DNA of 64,000 nt, taken from the NCBI RefSeq assembly GCF_036850765.1, contig NC_089490.1:97328074-97392073 (forward strand), read 5' to 3'. The notes beneath the pieces are model-generated. The model was given only the letters and a program-made list of their open reading frames with translations, searched no databases and had not been told where the DNA came from. Source of the stretch: Saccopteryx bilineata. Its lineage: Eukaryota > Chordata > Mammalia > Chiroptera > Emballonuridae. Positions 45,922 through 58,600 of the stretch are shown in pieces (position 1 is the first letter of the stretch; every line of letters begins with the position of its first letter). The position numbers were made by a program, and so were the translations under genes.

Positions 45922-47141
45922 CAGTTAGTTCTACAGAATTTTAAAGCATTCAAGTTGCTTTAAATATACCTAACAGTCCTATCACAAGGATCTCTACTGC
46001 CTTTTTATAACCATACACACTTCTCTCCTCTCTACACCTCTCACTTGCCTGTCTTCTCTTCCTTAAACTCTTACTATAAAAATATAAGACCTCCTGAATT
46101 CTCTAAAGTTATGTTTATTTGCTATTTCTCTGTCTTTTGTTTAGGGTGAGTTCTCAAACAACTTTATCTTCCAACCCTTCTAATGAATTGCTCTATCATT
46201 TTTAATATACAGGGGGCTGTTCCTTGCTCCAAATTTCCCTTTTCAAAGCACCCTGTTCTCATTTAAAGGATACATCTACATTATTTTAATATATTAATAA
46301 GGGTGGGTATTTTTCTGGTCCCTGCATTATGTCTACCTCTCTCCATGTGTGATCTCTTAAGTATTAGAGATTTTCCTCAAATATCTGGTGATCCTGGTTT
46401 TACACTCATATTTAATAGTAGGCACTAAAGAGGTGAATGAAACCCCTGTACACATACATTGACTTGAAGATACTGGGCTTCAATGAAATGACCAAGTGTC
46501 AATTAGGCTTCTTACTTAGGCACCAAAAGTGAGTATAGATCTTTTCAAAGGAGGCAGTTAGTTTCTCTGAAGAAAAAAATCCCAGCAAAGAAGGCTGTAC
46601 CTGATAGCCAGCATTCGGGGAACACTGTTAGGAAGCCCACATTCAGAATGCAGATTTTCACTTAATTCGTATCTTCAACCCTGTATCTAATCCAAGCCTT
46701 CTATTTTCCCTAGTATTCTCTAAGTTCCATGAAATTTCAGTTGATCTTTAAGGAGTATTAACCACTGGTATTTTGCTCGAAAAGGGGGTAGTCACCGGAC
46801 ATAATTAAGTATAAAAATAGTTCAATGATCCTGTATATAGACTTGCAATCAATCCTTCGTTTTAGTGTCCCAAGCACCATCTCTGAATATGAGCATCTTT
46901 TCTGGATACTGCCAAGTATAATGGCTTCTTTCTCACTGCATTGCCTTTTGCAGGCACTCAGATTAGAGATTCCTTGATTCTGGCTGTTAAGTCAGCCATT
47001 CTCTACCTGGATTTTGTTTTCCAAAAACTTATTGAAGTCCCTTATCCTCTGATTTCATCTCTTGTTTTATCTGTCATTCTGTGGTTATTTTCCTGAAATT
47101 TCAAGAGAGAAAGAAAATACATTACTAGTCAATTTGTAATA
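45922..47141. other. Gene-free interval
   Basis: AT-rich with no recognisable gene or repeat. Confidence 0.45.
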
Positions 47142-47146
47142 TTTAG

Positions 47147-47525
47147 TGTAGGGAAAATAGCTGTAGTTAGGCTTGTTCACTTGTTTTCCAGCTGCAAGCA
47201 CTTGCATTAGTGCATAAGCATGTGGCAGAAAGCCATATGTGTATAAGCTATATAAGGCTATGTAAGATCTATTCAGCACAGATCACTGACCTATCACTGT
47301 GAGGGGTGGGTGTTCCTGATCACTTGGCCACCATTGCACGGGACAATTTTCCTGACCACTGGCCTCCCACTGTTGGGAGAAGCAGTTTTCCCCTGCCTGT
47401 TCGCTTGCCTGCTTCTGCAGGAATCCAATAAATGGGAATGGCCCAATGCCTTTTGATTCTGCAGTTCTTCTGTGGTCTACCCAAATCCAGTGAGAACCTG
47501 CCTAGCCATGGCCACTGGCAATATA
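47147..47525 (+). repeat. 5' LTR
   Basis: It contains a TATA-like CTATATAAGG and a polyadenylation signal in CCAATAAATGGG. It ends ...GCCACTGGCAATATA, the counterpart of ...GCCACCAGCGTTACA in the other LTR, so its terminal CA has mutated to TA. Confidence 0.85.
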
Positions 47526-48600
47526 CCTGGTATAGAGGGTAGGATTTGGTTCAGACTAGTATGGAGCTGCCAACATCCTTAAAGAGTGGCCATTCTTAAG
47601 CATGTGGTTCCCTGTGGCTACCCTACTGGGGGTTGTGGGTTGTATGCTTTTTACAGCCCTGCAAGCAGTAACTGAAAGCTCTGTGCAAGAGGCTGCCCGA
47701 ATTTGAGAGCTCCAGTGTGAACTGGAGACTGAGCACCAACAGTGGTAGGAGCTAGAACAGTTGATGGAGGAGCTGAGTTCAAGAATTCCAGTGAGAGCTG
47801 GAGGCTGAGCACCAACAGCAAACGGCACCGGAGGACAAGCAGTTACTGGAGAAGGAAGCTGCCTGAGTCCAAGAGGTCCAGTGTAAAACTGCTATCGGCC
47901 AACCCAGGGCCCAGCTGGTGGTCACCAAGATGAAAAATCCAGCAGGAAGTGTCTCAAGGCAGGCACAGCCCCCTCCACAAGCAGTTGAGCACTCTGTGGT
48001 CCGGCCCTACACACAGGCAGAATAGATGGAGTCAGGGGTGAAATTCAGGCAGAAACCTACCAAAATCTCTGGCAGCTTGGTTGCTGTGGTTGTGGGGCAT
48101 AGGGGTGAATGGCATCATGCTCTCCGGAGCAGAGATGGAGAAATTAGCTGCCATTACCATGCACTCCTCCTTAAGGCAGCATCTTCATAACTGCTGTGAC
48201 AACCGAAGAAATCATACCCTATTAGAATGGGTGATGACTGCCATTTGTATGGTCCGGTAGAATGCTGGAGGGAGTTGGTGGCAGTTGGATATTGAGTTGC
48301 AGCAGGTTCTCTGGCAATTGGGTATGAGGAATGCTGCTTTCACTCTACGGTCCCGTGGGCCAGATGAGGAAGTATTTACAGCAGGAAGTATTCCTAGGAG
48401 CATCCTGTCTGCCTTTTTTGGGTCATTGGTGGTTATTTTGGGCTCCTATGTGGGACAACCCATCAACACCGTTACATGGATGGTGGCAGATTTGGGGAAG
48501 GTAGAAGCAGTACAGCACCATAAAGGTGTGTGGGCTACTGACTGTGCTGCATCCCTAACAAGAGAAACAGGCCTGTAAAGGTTACCTGAATGCAGATGAG
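47526..48600 (+). pseudogene. Broken gag-like internal frame of the endogenous retrovirus
   Basis: Frames here, interrupted by stops, read as glutamate/glutamine-rich coiled-coil-like segments (ELQCELETEHQQW). After a frame change they read as a hydrophobic-rich stretch at 48,285-48,578 (DIELQQVLWQLGMRN...). The position after the left LTR suggests gag, but I cannot assign a family. Not functional. Confidence 0.4.
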
Positions 48601-49283
48601 GGTAGGTTTGATTGCAGCTGGGAAAGATAAAGAGAAATGGAATGGCAGGTCTAATAAGAGTCCTGTTAGAGCTTTGCTAGCAGCCTGAGCTGGAACAGAA
48701 GCTCCAGCTGCTGAAAAAGCAGGGAAAATGAGTGGCCCCAGCAGCTGCCAAGAAAATGGTTGACATTTGTGCCACATGGTGGCAAGATTACATATTGGAG
48801 GAAGCTGCAATGAAAACGGTTGGTGCTCATTTTGCATAGGTGCAAGATCAGATATTGGAGACGGCTGAGGGAGAGGAGAATCCCCTAAGACCCATTGTTC
48901 CAGTTTGAATAGGGGGAAGGCCAAGGGACCATCTAACGGGGATGGGTAGAGGCCAGAGGACCCATGTGGAACTGGCCATCCAATGGTCCCCTTCTAATGT
49001 GCAGCAGGTGTTGGGCTTCATAGATAACAGGCACTTTTGCAGCAGTGAAGAGAACTGTCAAGGTGGCATTGGCTTTAAATGTGTTTGACTCTGCCAGGCT
49101 CTGTGAGCTTGCTGAAGGGTTTGAATGGGGCTTGTGGCCAACAGACAGAGCACTTATGGTAAGGTGCTGAGGTCTGTTATCAGAGCTATGTGGCTAGCTG
49201 TCTGTAATGAACTTTCACCTTGGGTGATTCGCAAAGACAGCTGGGCTGGCTACCATGGACTACCATTGAGCAGTATAATTGAC

Positions 49284-49666
49284 TTTTTTTGTTTTTTTTT
49301 TAATTTTTTTTATTTTTCTGAAGCTGGAAACGGGAGACAGTCAGACAGACTCCCGCATGCGCCCGACCAGGATCCACCCGGCACGCCCACCAGGGGCGAT
49401 GCTCTGCCCCTCTGGGGCGTCGCTCTGTTGAGACCAGAGCCACTCTAGCGCCTGGGGCAGAGGTCAAGGAGCCATCCCCAGCGCCCGGGCCATCTTTGCT
49501 CCAATGGAGCCTCGCTGCAGGAGGGGAAGAGATAGACAGAAAGGAAGGAGAGGGGGAGGGGTGGAGAAGCAGATGGGTGCTTCTCCTGTGTGCCTGGCTG
49601 GGAATTGAACCCGGGACTTCTGCACGCCAGGCCGACGCTCTACCACTGAGCCAACCGGCCAGGGCC
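49284..49666 (-). repeat. tRNA-derived SINE (long family) inside the endogenous retrovirus
   Basis: A complete minus-strand copy flanked by TATAATTGA (49,274-49,282 and 49,667-49,675). It inserted after the retroviral element was in place. Confidence 0.92.
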
Positions 49667-50105
49667 TATAATTGATTCTTGATGCAGGGACTGTAACAAG
49701 AGGGCACTGGCTCCCTTGCTGGATGGACAGGCCGTTTGTGGACAGTACTTCAGATTTTGAAACAAAGACCCTGACGGCAGGACCTGGGACCTATGGAGGC
49801 CCTCCTATACCAGGCAGCTGCTCCCATCCAGTTGCAAATATACACCAAGGACATTTTGCTCAAGCCAGGGTTTAGGCAGCAGGGCAATATGCTCCTGTCT
49901 TCCCCAACAGTCCTCCTTAAAGGCCAACGGCTTCAATGGACATGGGCCTGGTCTGTTTGGCCTCCCACCTATGATGAGTGGCCTTATTGGCACCATGGGG
50001 TAGGGGCTTGAAGTGGGCCTCCAGTAACTCTTTGGGCAACAGGCACCTGACTGCCTAAGGTAGAGGTAGGTGTATTATCCCCTGAGTACTCAAGGAGACG
50101 TTATT

Positions 50106-50204
50106 GTAAAGGGCACCTTTGTAATTATTGTCATTTTTGGTATAGCTTATGCCTTAGTAGTCTGTTGCTGTAGTCTCTACTGTTTCTGTGAAATGTGGAT
50201 GTAA
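50106..50204 (+). pseudogene. Membrane-anchor-like tail frame near the 3' LTR
   Basis: A short frame ending in TAA at 50,202-50,204 encodes a strongly hydrophobic run of about 20 residues followed by a cysteine-rich tail (CCCSLYCFC). It lies about 80 bases before the 3' LTR. Position and character recall the transmembrane end of a retroviral env, but this is only a fragment and no surface or fusion region is seen. Confidence 0.35.
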
Positions 50205-50286
50205 TGAACCTCACTCTTTGCACAGGGCCATTGCAGATGATACCTGTTACACAGATTGTGATGTAAACAACCCTAAAGGGGTGGAG

Positions 50287-50634
50287 TGTAGGAAAATTAG
50301 CCATGGTTATTAGGCTTGCTCACCTGTTTTGCGGCCACAAGCACTTTGCATGATTAATGCATGAGCATGTGGCAAAAAGCCACATGTGTATAGTTTGTTT
50401 ATATAAGGCTGTGGTGTTTCCCTTGGCGTGGATTGCTGATCTGCTACTGCAAGGATGGTTTTCCTGACCACTGGCCCGCTGCTGTGAGAAGTGGTTTTCC
50501 TCTGCCTGTTTGCTTGCCTGCCTCTGCAAGAATCCAATAAACAGGAATGGCCCAACACCTTGCAACTCTGCGGTTCGTCTGTGGTCTGCCCAAATCTAGT
50601 GGGAACCTGCCTGGCCATGGCCACCAGCGTTACA
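50287..50634 (+). repeat. 3' LTR
   Basis: It starts TGTAGGAAAATTAGCC, contains TATATAAGG and CCAATAAACAGG, and ends GTTACA. It is homologous along its length to the 5' LTR with many substitutions and small gaps, so the insertion is not recent. Confidence 0.88.
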
Positions 50635-50639
50635 TTTAG

Positions 50640-52473
50640 CTATAAGTTTTCAACCTGAATTATAATAATCCTAAAATAATGAATATGGAAATGTTTTCCC
50701 TTCTGAAAGTACTTGAATACATATTACTGAAGAGTTCTTAACAATGTAACAAACGAAAGAGTAACTACTCAACAAATAAAAGTCTGAAATCATATATACT
50801 GTCAGAAAACAAATTTATAATGCAGGTCACATTTTAATATAATTTTAAAAACACTTCCAAATATAACTCAGATTTAATCAGGAAAAATATCTGCAAGAAG
50901 CATATGTGTTAATTGACCATTAGTACATGATTTCTAAATCCCTGGCTTACTTCTTTGGGTTTATAAAAGTATAAACCTACTGATTTTCCCATTCGCATAT
51001 TTTATAGTATATGTAGTTTTTCCTACCTGATGTTATAAATAAACCTAGTGACAAAAATCATAATTTAAATAGGGAAAAAAGTTTCCCTTAATAAGTCAGT
51101 AAAGATTGTAAAGTTGATACTTTTCAACTATTGATTTACTATAAAGTAGCTGCTCCCAAAATTTACCTTTTCTTCTATTGCAAAAATCTTTATTAAAAAT
51201 GTACTGTGTGCAATGAAATCTCATGTGTTTTTTTAAAAAAAATCAAATCGACATATCAAGATAATTCATCATGAAATCAGAGCAAAGAAATATTTAACAG
51301 TATCAGGTTTGCTAAGGAAAACATTACTGTGGAAGATATCCAAGGAATTTCAAATGCTGTTGTTGTAGTAAAAACAAGGCTGTAGGCTGATGCTCACAAT
51401 AAACAGCCGTCCCCTTTCCAGTGAAAAATCAGTGCATATTCCTTTATATATTAAAAAATTTAAATTAAAAAAAAATTATCAACTGCTTTAAAATAATTGT
51501 TTCACTCACCTTGAAAACAGATTGGCTATGATAAATTCATCATTTAACAAACCGTGTATTTCTAAAGACCTAAAAGAAACTGGCTAATAACCATGGAAGG
51601 GTCAGAAAATTATATAATGCAAATCAGAAAAGAGGGAGAGGGCAGATGCTTTTTGTGGAATGGAAGAGCAACACTTTTAATATCCATTCTGTGATAATGA
51701 AACATTTTGGGCCCAATAAGTCTCTACTACTTTTAAAACACAGCAGAAAAACAAACATGAAAACATGAACCCTATGTTATTCTCAAAAACACTTTTCTGC
51801 TACATACATAAATAAAAAGTGCCTGTAACTAATAAGATACACCACTAAAAAAGTCAACTCTTACTTAAAATCTCGAATGACCTATGTCTCATTGCCAGCA
51901 ATGAGAGTGGTGTATGTTAAGGGTGCCATAATATTCACAAAAGACAAAAAATATATATTCAATTATTATTTCCTCTGGTTCTGTTATCTTTATACTATTG
52001 AGCATAAAATATCTTTCAACATAGTAATTGAAACAGATTATATTATAGAAGAGTAAAACATAAGGACATCCTCAGAGATTTCGGACAATTGTCTGTACTA
52101 GTTCATAATGAAGTTAAACATGAAGAGAACACAATTCTGAAAAAAAAGGACTAATTTATTCATTTTACCAAATAAAATAAGATAAAATGAGAAATCTTAG
52201 GTAAAAGGTGACGGCTTTTAGGTATCATCTTAACCAAGAATAAATTCATAGCATTTCTTATTCACTTAAATAAGACAGGAAGGGAAATTCTAATTCCTGC
52301 TTCCTGCCTAGTCACTTTGAAAATTCTTCTTAATAAAGTCAAAATAAAAATACCTTGGTTTTTGGTTATTCTATAAAGTCACGATTTCCAGATGCCCTGG
52401 AAACAATGAGTTCAATTTGGTGTCTTCTTGTGTTCTGATAAAGAACAGTAAGTTTATACTGAGCTCTCAGCTT
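50640..52473 (-). other. NR2C1: NR2C1 3' flank and probable 3' UTR
   Basis: AT-rich, with no gene of its own. On the NR2C1 strand AATAAA occurs at 52,154-52,159 (320 bases past the stop) and at 51,187-51,192 (about 1.3 kb). Either could end the transcript, and the sequence does not decide between them. Confidence 0.5.
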
Positions 52474-52648
52474 TCAAATGCTGTGACCAATTATTTGTGA
52501 GTTATAATCTGCAGGTTCCATTTTTAAAATATGTGGGATAACACTGTCAATTCGTACATTGCCAATAAGACCTTTGAAAAATAATTCTTCTGTGATGGTA
52601 GCATTCATCAGTCTCAAAGCTGGTAATCTGAGTAGTAGTCTGGACAAT
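52474..52648 (-). CDS. NR2C1: NR2C1 terminal coding exon
   Basis: Acceptor TTTTTAG; it encodes LSRLLLRLPALRLMNATITE to NSQIIGHSI and TGA. This covers the last helices of the ligand-binding domain. Confidence 0.97.
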
Positions 52649-55600
52649 CTAAAAAGAAAAAGCCGGGGGAGGGCAGGCAAGGAACAAGGTTATAAATCAA
52701 AGAGATTTAGTAGAGAAACGAGTAATTCCTACATGTATATTGATTGTAGCCTAAATGAATAAAGATCTAATTTTTAAAAGTTAAAATGAAAAACCTTTGT
52801 ATTCAAGCCTTAAAGTGTATGACAACCAACTGGATACAAATGCAGTCTGACAGACAGATAGTAAAGCCTTGCTCTTAAATGCGGTGCTAGTAAACCACGG
52901 TTCACGTTACAAATTTAAGAATGGCTTAAGAGCTCATTTGAGATTGTAAAACCAGCAATATTTTGTGGTCAGGGCACACAACGCTCAAAGATAACAGTTT
53001 TCTAGGTTTTGCTTTACAAAAACTACTGGGAATGGTAAAACAGGCAATAGTTGTTATTACTTGTAAACCACAAAATATGGAATCATTCGGAATCAACATC
53101 ACTGGATTTAAATCTTGATTTATTTGCCCCCGAGCTATGTGAATGTGTGTAAACCAGGTATATACTCCTCCTCTTTTCACAGTGCTTTTGTGAAAATTAA
53201 CGACATGATCTTAGCCAGTTTCTGTGCTAGCTGAAGATCTTAAATTTTGGCATGATAATGCCTTCTGTGAAAGTACATTACACATTGAAAACTGCTATCC
53301 AAAGATAATTTATTATTTTTAAGTAACTAGGAATGTAAAAAACCGAGAAAGAATTCCTGAGATCAGTTAAAGTACCTGGAACCTAATAAATAGAAGTCAG
53401 TAAACCGCTGTACATTTAACGGAGAAAATATTTAAATACAGTATTTTATGAGATAGAAAACTAACTCTTTAAAAAAAAACAAAAATCATGACAAAACAAA
53501 AAACAAAAAAACCACCTTTCCAAAAAGCTTGTGGTATGTTTACCCTTCCTAGTCTAAGGCCTTACGCTCCAAAGCTTGAGGCCAAATGAAAGCAGCAGCC
53601 CCAGGATTAAGTAATCTTCCTATAGCCAGGTATCTACTCCTCAAATTACTGAGTTCTTTTTATTCCCACCAGCTGAGGTGCATCGACAGAACTGTAACCA
53701 GGATAAGAAAACTGGTTACATCAACTTAAGGTTGATTTTCACAGTGGAACTGGCTTATAAATAAATCTATTATTAAATACGTGCAAAACATCATTATATG
53801 TAAAATGTTCTTTAGCTTGAAGTATGTTAAATAATGTTTGTAAACACATTTATATAGCCCTTGCTATGAAAAAGGCACTACTTAAGCTCTTTACACATAT
53901 TAACTGATTTAATTGTAAAATGTGGATACTATTATCTCCATTTTACAGGTAAAGAAACTGAAACAGAAATGTTAAAATACTTGTCCAATGTCACACAGCT
54001 AGTAAGGGTAACGCAGGAGTCAAACCTAGGTATTGTGGCTCTGATGACCATGTGTTTATAATACTATTCACCTTATAAAAAAATTTTTTTTTCAAATTAC
54101 CCTGGCAAGAAATACATTGGCAGAAATATCATAATTCAAATTTCAAAGTTAATTATAGAAGTCTAATGGCATTTTCCCCCTTTCACTAAAAAAAACAACC
54201 CCATTATTCCACTTGAAGAAAATAAACAGTTTGGGCACTACTGTCAGACTACTTGGGTTTAGTTAGGCTCTGCCATTTATTGTGCAACCTTGAGCACGTT
54301 ACTTAACCTCTGTCTGCTAAAGTCTCCTCTACATAAAATGTAAGAACTAAATGAAATATTACATGTAAAGCACTTGCAATAATACATACTGCTTTTAATA
54401 GCATCAGCAGTTGCAGAGGTCAAGGTTGACTAGAACATTTTAATTACTTTCAGAATAGAAAATAATGAAATGATAGTCACAAAAAAGTTTTCAGATGAAT
54501 TTAATTAAGCAGTATTTAACTAACTAACTAATAAACAGTATTTAACTTCTAGATACCTGTAGGTGTCATCTGGATATGTTTTGGTTATATAATCTTGAAA
54601 TTCCACATAAGCCTTTTCCTGAAATTTCTCAATCTGTGCCATGTTTTCTAGGCCTGGATGATCTGAAACATGAAACAGTATTCTGTTACCCTACTTCTGA
54701 ATGTTCATTTAATAAAGCAGCTGCAGTGGAGATGGAGGGGAGTGAGAAGAACAGTTCAGTCACGAGTGAAGCCTCATCATGTGTGTGGTACTTTCCATAA
54801 ATATTACTAAGTACCAGACACTGTACTTCAAACCTTTAAGACTATTTTATCTCATATACATATTCTAAATATCTCATGAAAAAATGAGACCAATGGGTTT
54901 TAACCCAAATGTGGTAGAAGGAATTTTGATCATTTTGCTTTTAACAGGAATAAAAAAAGAAAATGACTTAGCTTAGTTAAAAAGGCATTTTTAATGCAAT
55001 AAAATATTTGCAGAATACTTTCTATATTTTTATATAAAAAACCTGTTAGATAAAAAGTACTATGAACATCATCTCTAGCAGAAAAATTATGACATAGAAA
55101 TATAATCTAAAAAACATTTCAATGGTCACTATATTTCACTATAGTGAAATAAACAGATTAAAAGAACTTCATAAAAGTATGCCTAACTTAAGAAACATTA
55201 AAAAATACAGAAAGCTCTGTCCTGTGTAAAAAGAATTTAAAAAAGTAATGAATAGGAAATATTGGGAATACTTAAAATAAAATTACATTATACTTTTAAC
55301 TTCAATCTACGTTCTTCCAATTTTAAGGAAAATGAAAACAGTAAATTGGTTGTAATAAAACAGAAATACATGTTATTAATTTATGTAAAATATTTTAAGA
55401 AACAGTACCAAAAAAACTTGAATTATCTTACTGGTATCACTGGGATAAAAAGGTTTCCCAAGATAATTTTATTAGGACACAATACACAGGAAAAGAAATG
55501 CATGCCAAAATGAAAAATAGAGAGCCTAAGAGAACAGTTAATTTTTCTTATTCAATAATTAATCATTGAACTCACTGGCACTTTACTACATGTGAAACCT

Positions 55601-58600
55601 AGAAACTGGCAAGAAAATAGAGAAATGGTTCTCTACTGTTGGTAACTCTAATAAGATGTTGAGAAATTGACAACACAACACTCATTTCTCATTCTGCCTT
55701 TTAATGATGCCTAGCAAAATATACCTAAGAATTCAAATGTTGTGACAACAGAACTAAAGGTCAATGATGTCACCGCACTGATTTCAACTTTCCTTTCATA
55801 CTCAGATAAGTGCCTAACATTCAGAAATTCACCAATTTAAAATGTATAGTTCAACAGTTTTAGATTATTCACAGAATTGTGCAACCATCACCACAATCTA
55901 ATTTTAGAACATTTTAGTCACTCCAAAAGAACTTTGTACCCATTCATAGTCACTCCCCATTCTCCCCTTTCCTTAGTCCCTGGTAATTACTAATCTACTG
56001 TATGTCTGTAAAATTAGTCTATTCTAAACATCCCATATAAATGGAATCATGTAATATGTGGTCTTTTGTGACTGGCTTCTTTCATTACATACTGTTTTCA
56101 AGGCTCATTCATGTTATTACTTTTTGTTTCTTTCTTCATTTGTTGATGAATTTGGGTTGTTTCAACACTAACTGCATCATTTATATTTCTACCAGCAGGG
56201 TATGAGGGTTCCAATTTCTCCACAACCTCAAAAACTGTTAGAAGTCAGCATGTATGTACCTGGACTGAAGAGGACTATTGCCTTCAGGTAGGCATACTCA
56301 TAGCCATCAATGCAGAGTTTGACCATGCTGTTACAAAACTCCTGAAGTTTGAAGATGTGCTCCATCAATAACTTTCTTCTTTCTGTTGACATTTTATCTT
56401 CAATAAAAAACAAACAAACAATAATAGCTTCTAGTTTTCTGCTAAAATGCATGACTATTTTTATCCAACATACTTCCTTCTCACTAATTTCCAGCTTCAG
56501 ATATAACCAATCTATAAATGTTTAAAATATTTCTGCAAATATAGATGAAACTAGTTAATGATCTTTGGACACACGACACGGTTCATTCAAGAAAAAACAA
56601 AACAATCTGTTAGCATAAAAACCTCTAAATGTAATGTTTCCTTTCAAGATATACCTTTGAGAAGATAAGCTGTAAAGGTAATGATCTGAAAAACTGGCCA
56701 ACCAAAGTTCAAAACATTCAATTTTGGCAACGTGATTTTATTTAAGCTTATATTAAAATGAGCAAATCATCTAGATTTTTAAGTTACCAACAGTACTGAA
56801 ATAAAAATATTTAGCAAAAAACACTGCCAAGTCCAAAAAAAAATTGGAAAAAGAAACTTTTATGGTAAACATTTTAATTTCCTGTGGAGGAATATGCTTA
56901 AAACACAACTGACTAGTCACCCTCAGCTTTAGTGAAGGTAGACTGTATAATGTGAATTATATACTTATGAGAAATGAATCAAGTTTAGGAGTCCACAAGT
57001 GCTGCTTTCTGTATCTATTGTTGATGAGATTTAAAGGTGACTTCTCCATCTTAAATAGGAGAAAGCAGATCACTTAAAAATCATATAAAACAATGGGAAG
57101 TGAAATATGGTTAAGGAAATAAAACATAATTCACATTTATAAATTATTATTAAACTCAAATGGCAGTTTCTATTTGAGGATGAAGAACATTCTTGGTCAG
57201 TCACATGCCATTTCGAAGGTAAATATTTATATTTCAGTGACTGTCTCCTTACATGAAGAGTTATGATTACCTTGTCATCAAGAAAAGGAAGAAAGAGCCC
57301 TGGCTAGACAGATCAGTTGGTTAGAACATCATATCAATACACAAAGGTGCCAGTTCAATCCCTGATCAGGGCACATACAGAATCAGATCAATGTTTCTGT
57401 CTCTTTCTCCCTTCCTCTCTCTCTCTTCCTCTCAAATCTATCAATAAAATAAAATAAAATAGGGGAAAAAGATTAAGGATTGTTCCGTGTCTCTTCAATA
57501 CTTATTTAGAGAGAGAGAAAGGAAGAGAGGGAGAGGAAGGGAGAAACACAGAGAGAGGGAGATGAGACAGAGAAAGAGAGAGAAACATTGATTTGTTGTT
57601 CTACTTGTTTATATATTCCGTGGTTGATTCTTTTGTTTTGTTTTTGTTTTGTTTCTGAAGTTGGAAACAAAGAGGCAGTCAGATAGACTCCCGCATGCGC
57701 CTGACCGGGACCCACCCGGCATGCCCACCAGGGGGCAATGCTCTGCCCATCTGGGGCGTTGCTCTGTTGCAACCAGAGCCATTCTAGAGCCTGAGGCAGA
57801 GGCCACAGAGCCATCCTCAGCACCTGGGCCAACTTTGCTCCAATGGAGCCTTGGCTGCGGGAGGGGAAGAGAGAGACAGAGAGGAAGGAGAGGAGGAGGG
57901 GTGGAGAAGCAGATGGGTGCTTCTCCTGTGTGCCCTGGCTGGGAATCGAACCCGGGACTCCTGCACGCCAGGCCGATGCTCTACCACTGAGCCAACCGGC
58001 CAGGGCCCTGTGGTTGATTCTTGTGTGTGTCCTGACCAAGGATTGAACCCACAACCTTGGCGTGTTAGGATGATGCTTTAACTGAGCTATGTGGACAGGG
58101 TTCCTTAGTACTCTTAATATTACATACACCCTGATGAACTGACTACATAAATAAATAAAAATTTAAAAAAATCTTGGGAGTTCAAAGCATTTCAATGAAG
58201 AAAAATGTCTAAAAATTGTCTGGAAGAGTATACTTTGAAGTATTTAATCACTTGTACATAAGCTAACTCTGGATTCCTTGGTACCTATACCAAAGTACAA
58301 AATTCACAAGGTCTGGTCAGAAACAGTCAGCCAGACTATAATAAATACACTTGCATCAATTTTGTTGTGCTTTAAAATATTTAAAAATTTAAGTATTCAA
58401 ATATATTTTTTCAGTGATCAATGAAATTGTCAAAATGTAAAAAATATCTAAAATACAAAGGATATTGGTATCTATGACATTATCATTAGATATGCAACTT
58501 TAATAGTAACACTTCATAAAACTGACATCCCTATTACATCCTGGAAAAGGAAATAAATATTGTGCTTTTTACCTTGTTGAAGGCTACTGTGAAGGCAGTT

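Larger units (their letters stand above)
47147..50634 (+). mobile_element. Two-LTR endogenous retrovirus-like element, defective
   Basis: Two related direct repeats flank about 2.8 kb of internal sequence, and the whole is bounded by a 5-bp duplication TTTAG (47,142-47,146 and 50,635-50,639). The left LTR starts TG and the right LTR ends CA. Just inside the right LTR lies a purine-rich AAAGGGGTGGAG, a polypurine tract. The interior (minus a later SINE at 49,284-49,666) is about 2.4 kb, too short for gag-pol-env, and no reverse transcriptase motif is visible. Frames are broken by stops. It may be a non-autonomous element or a provirus with a large deletion. The family is not recognised. Confidence 0.88.
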
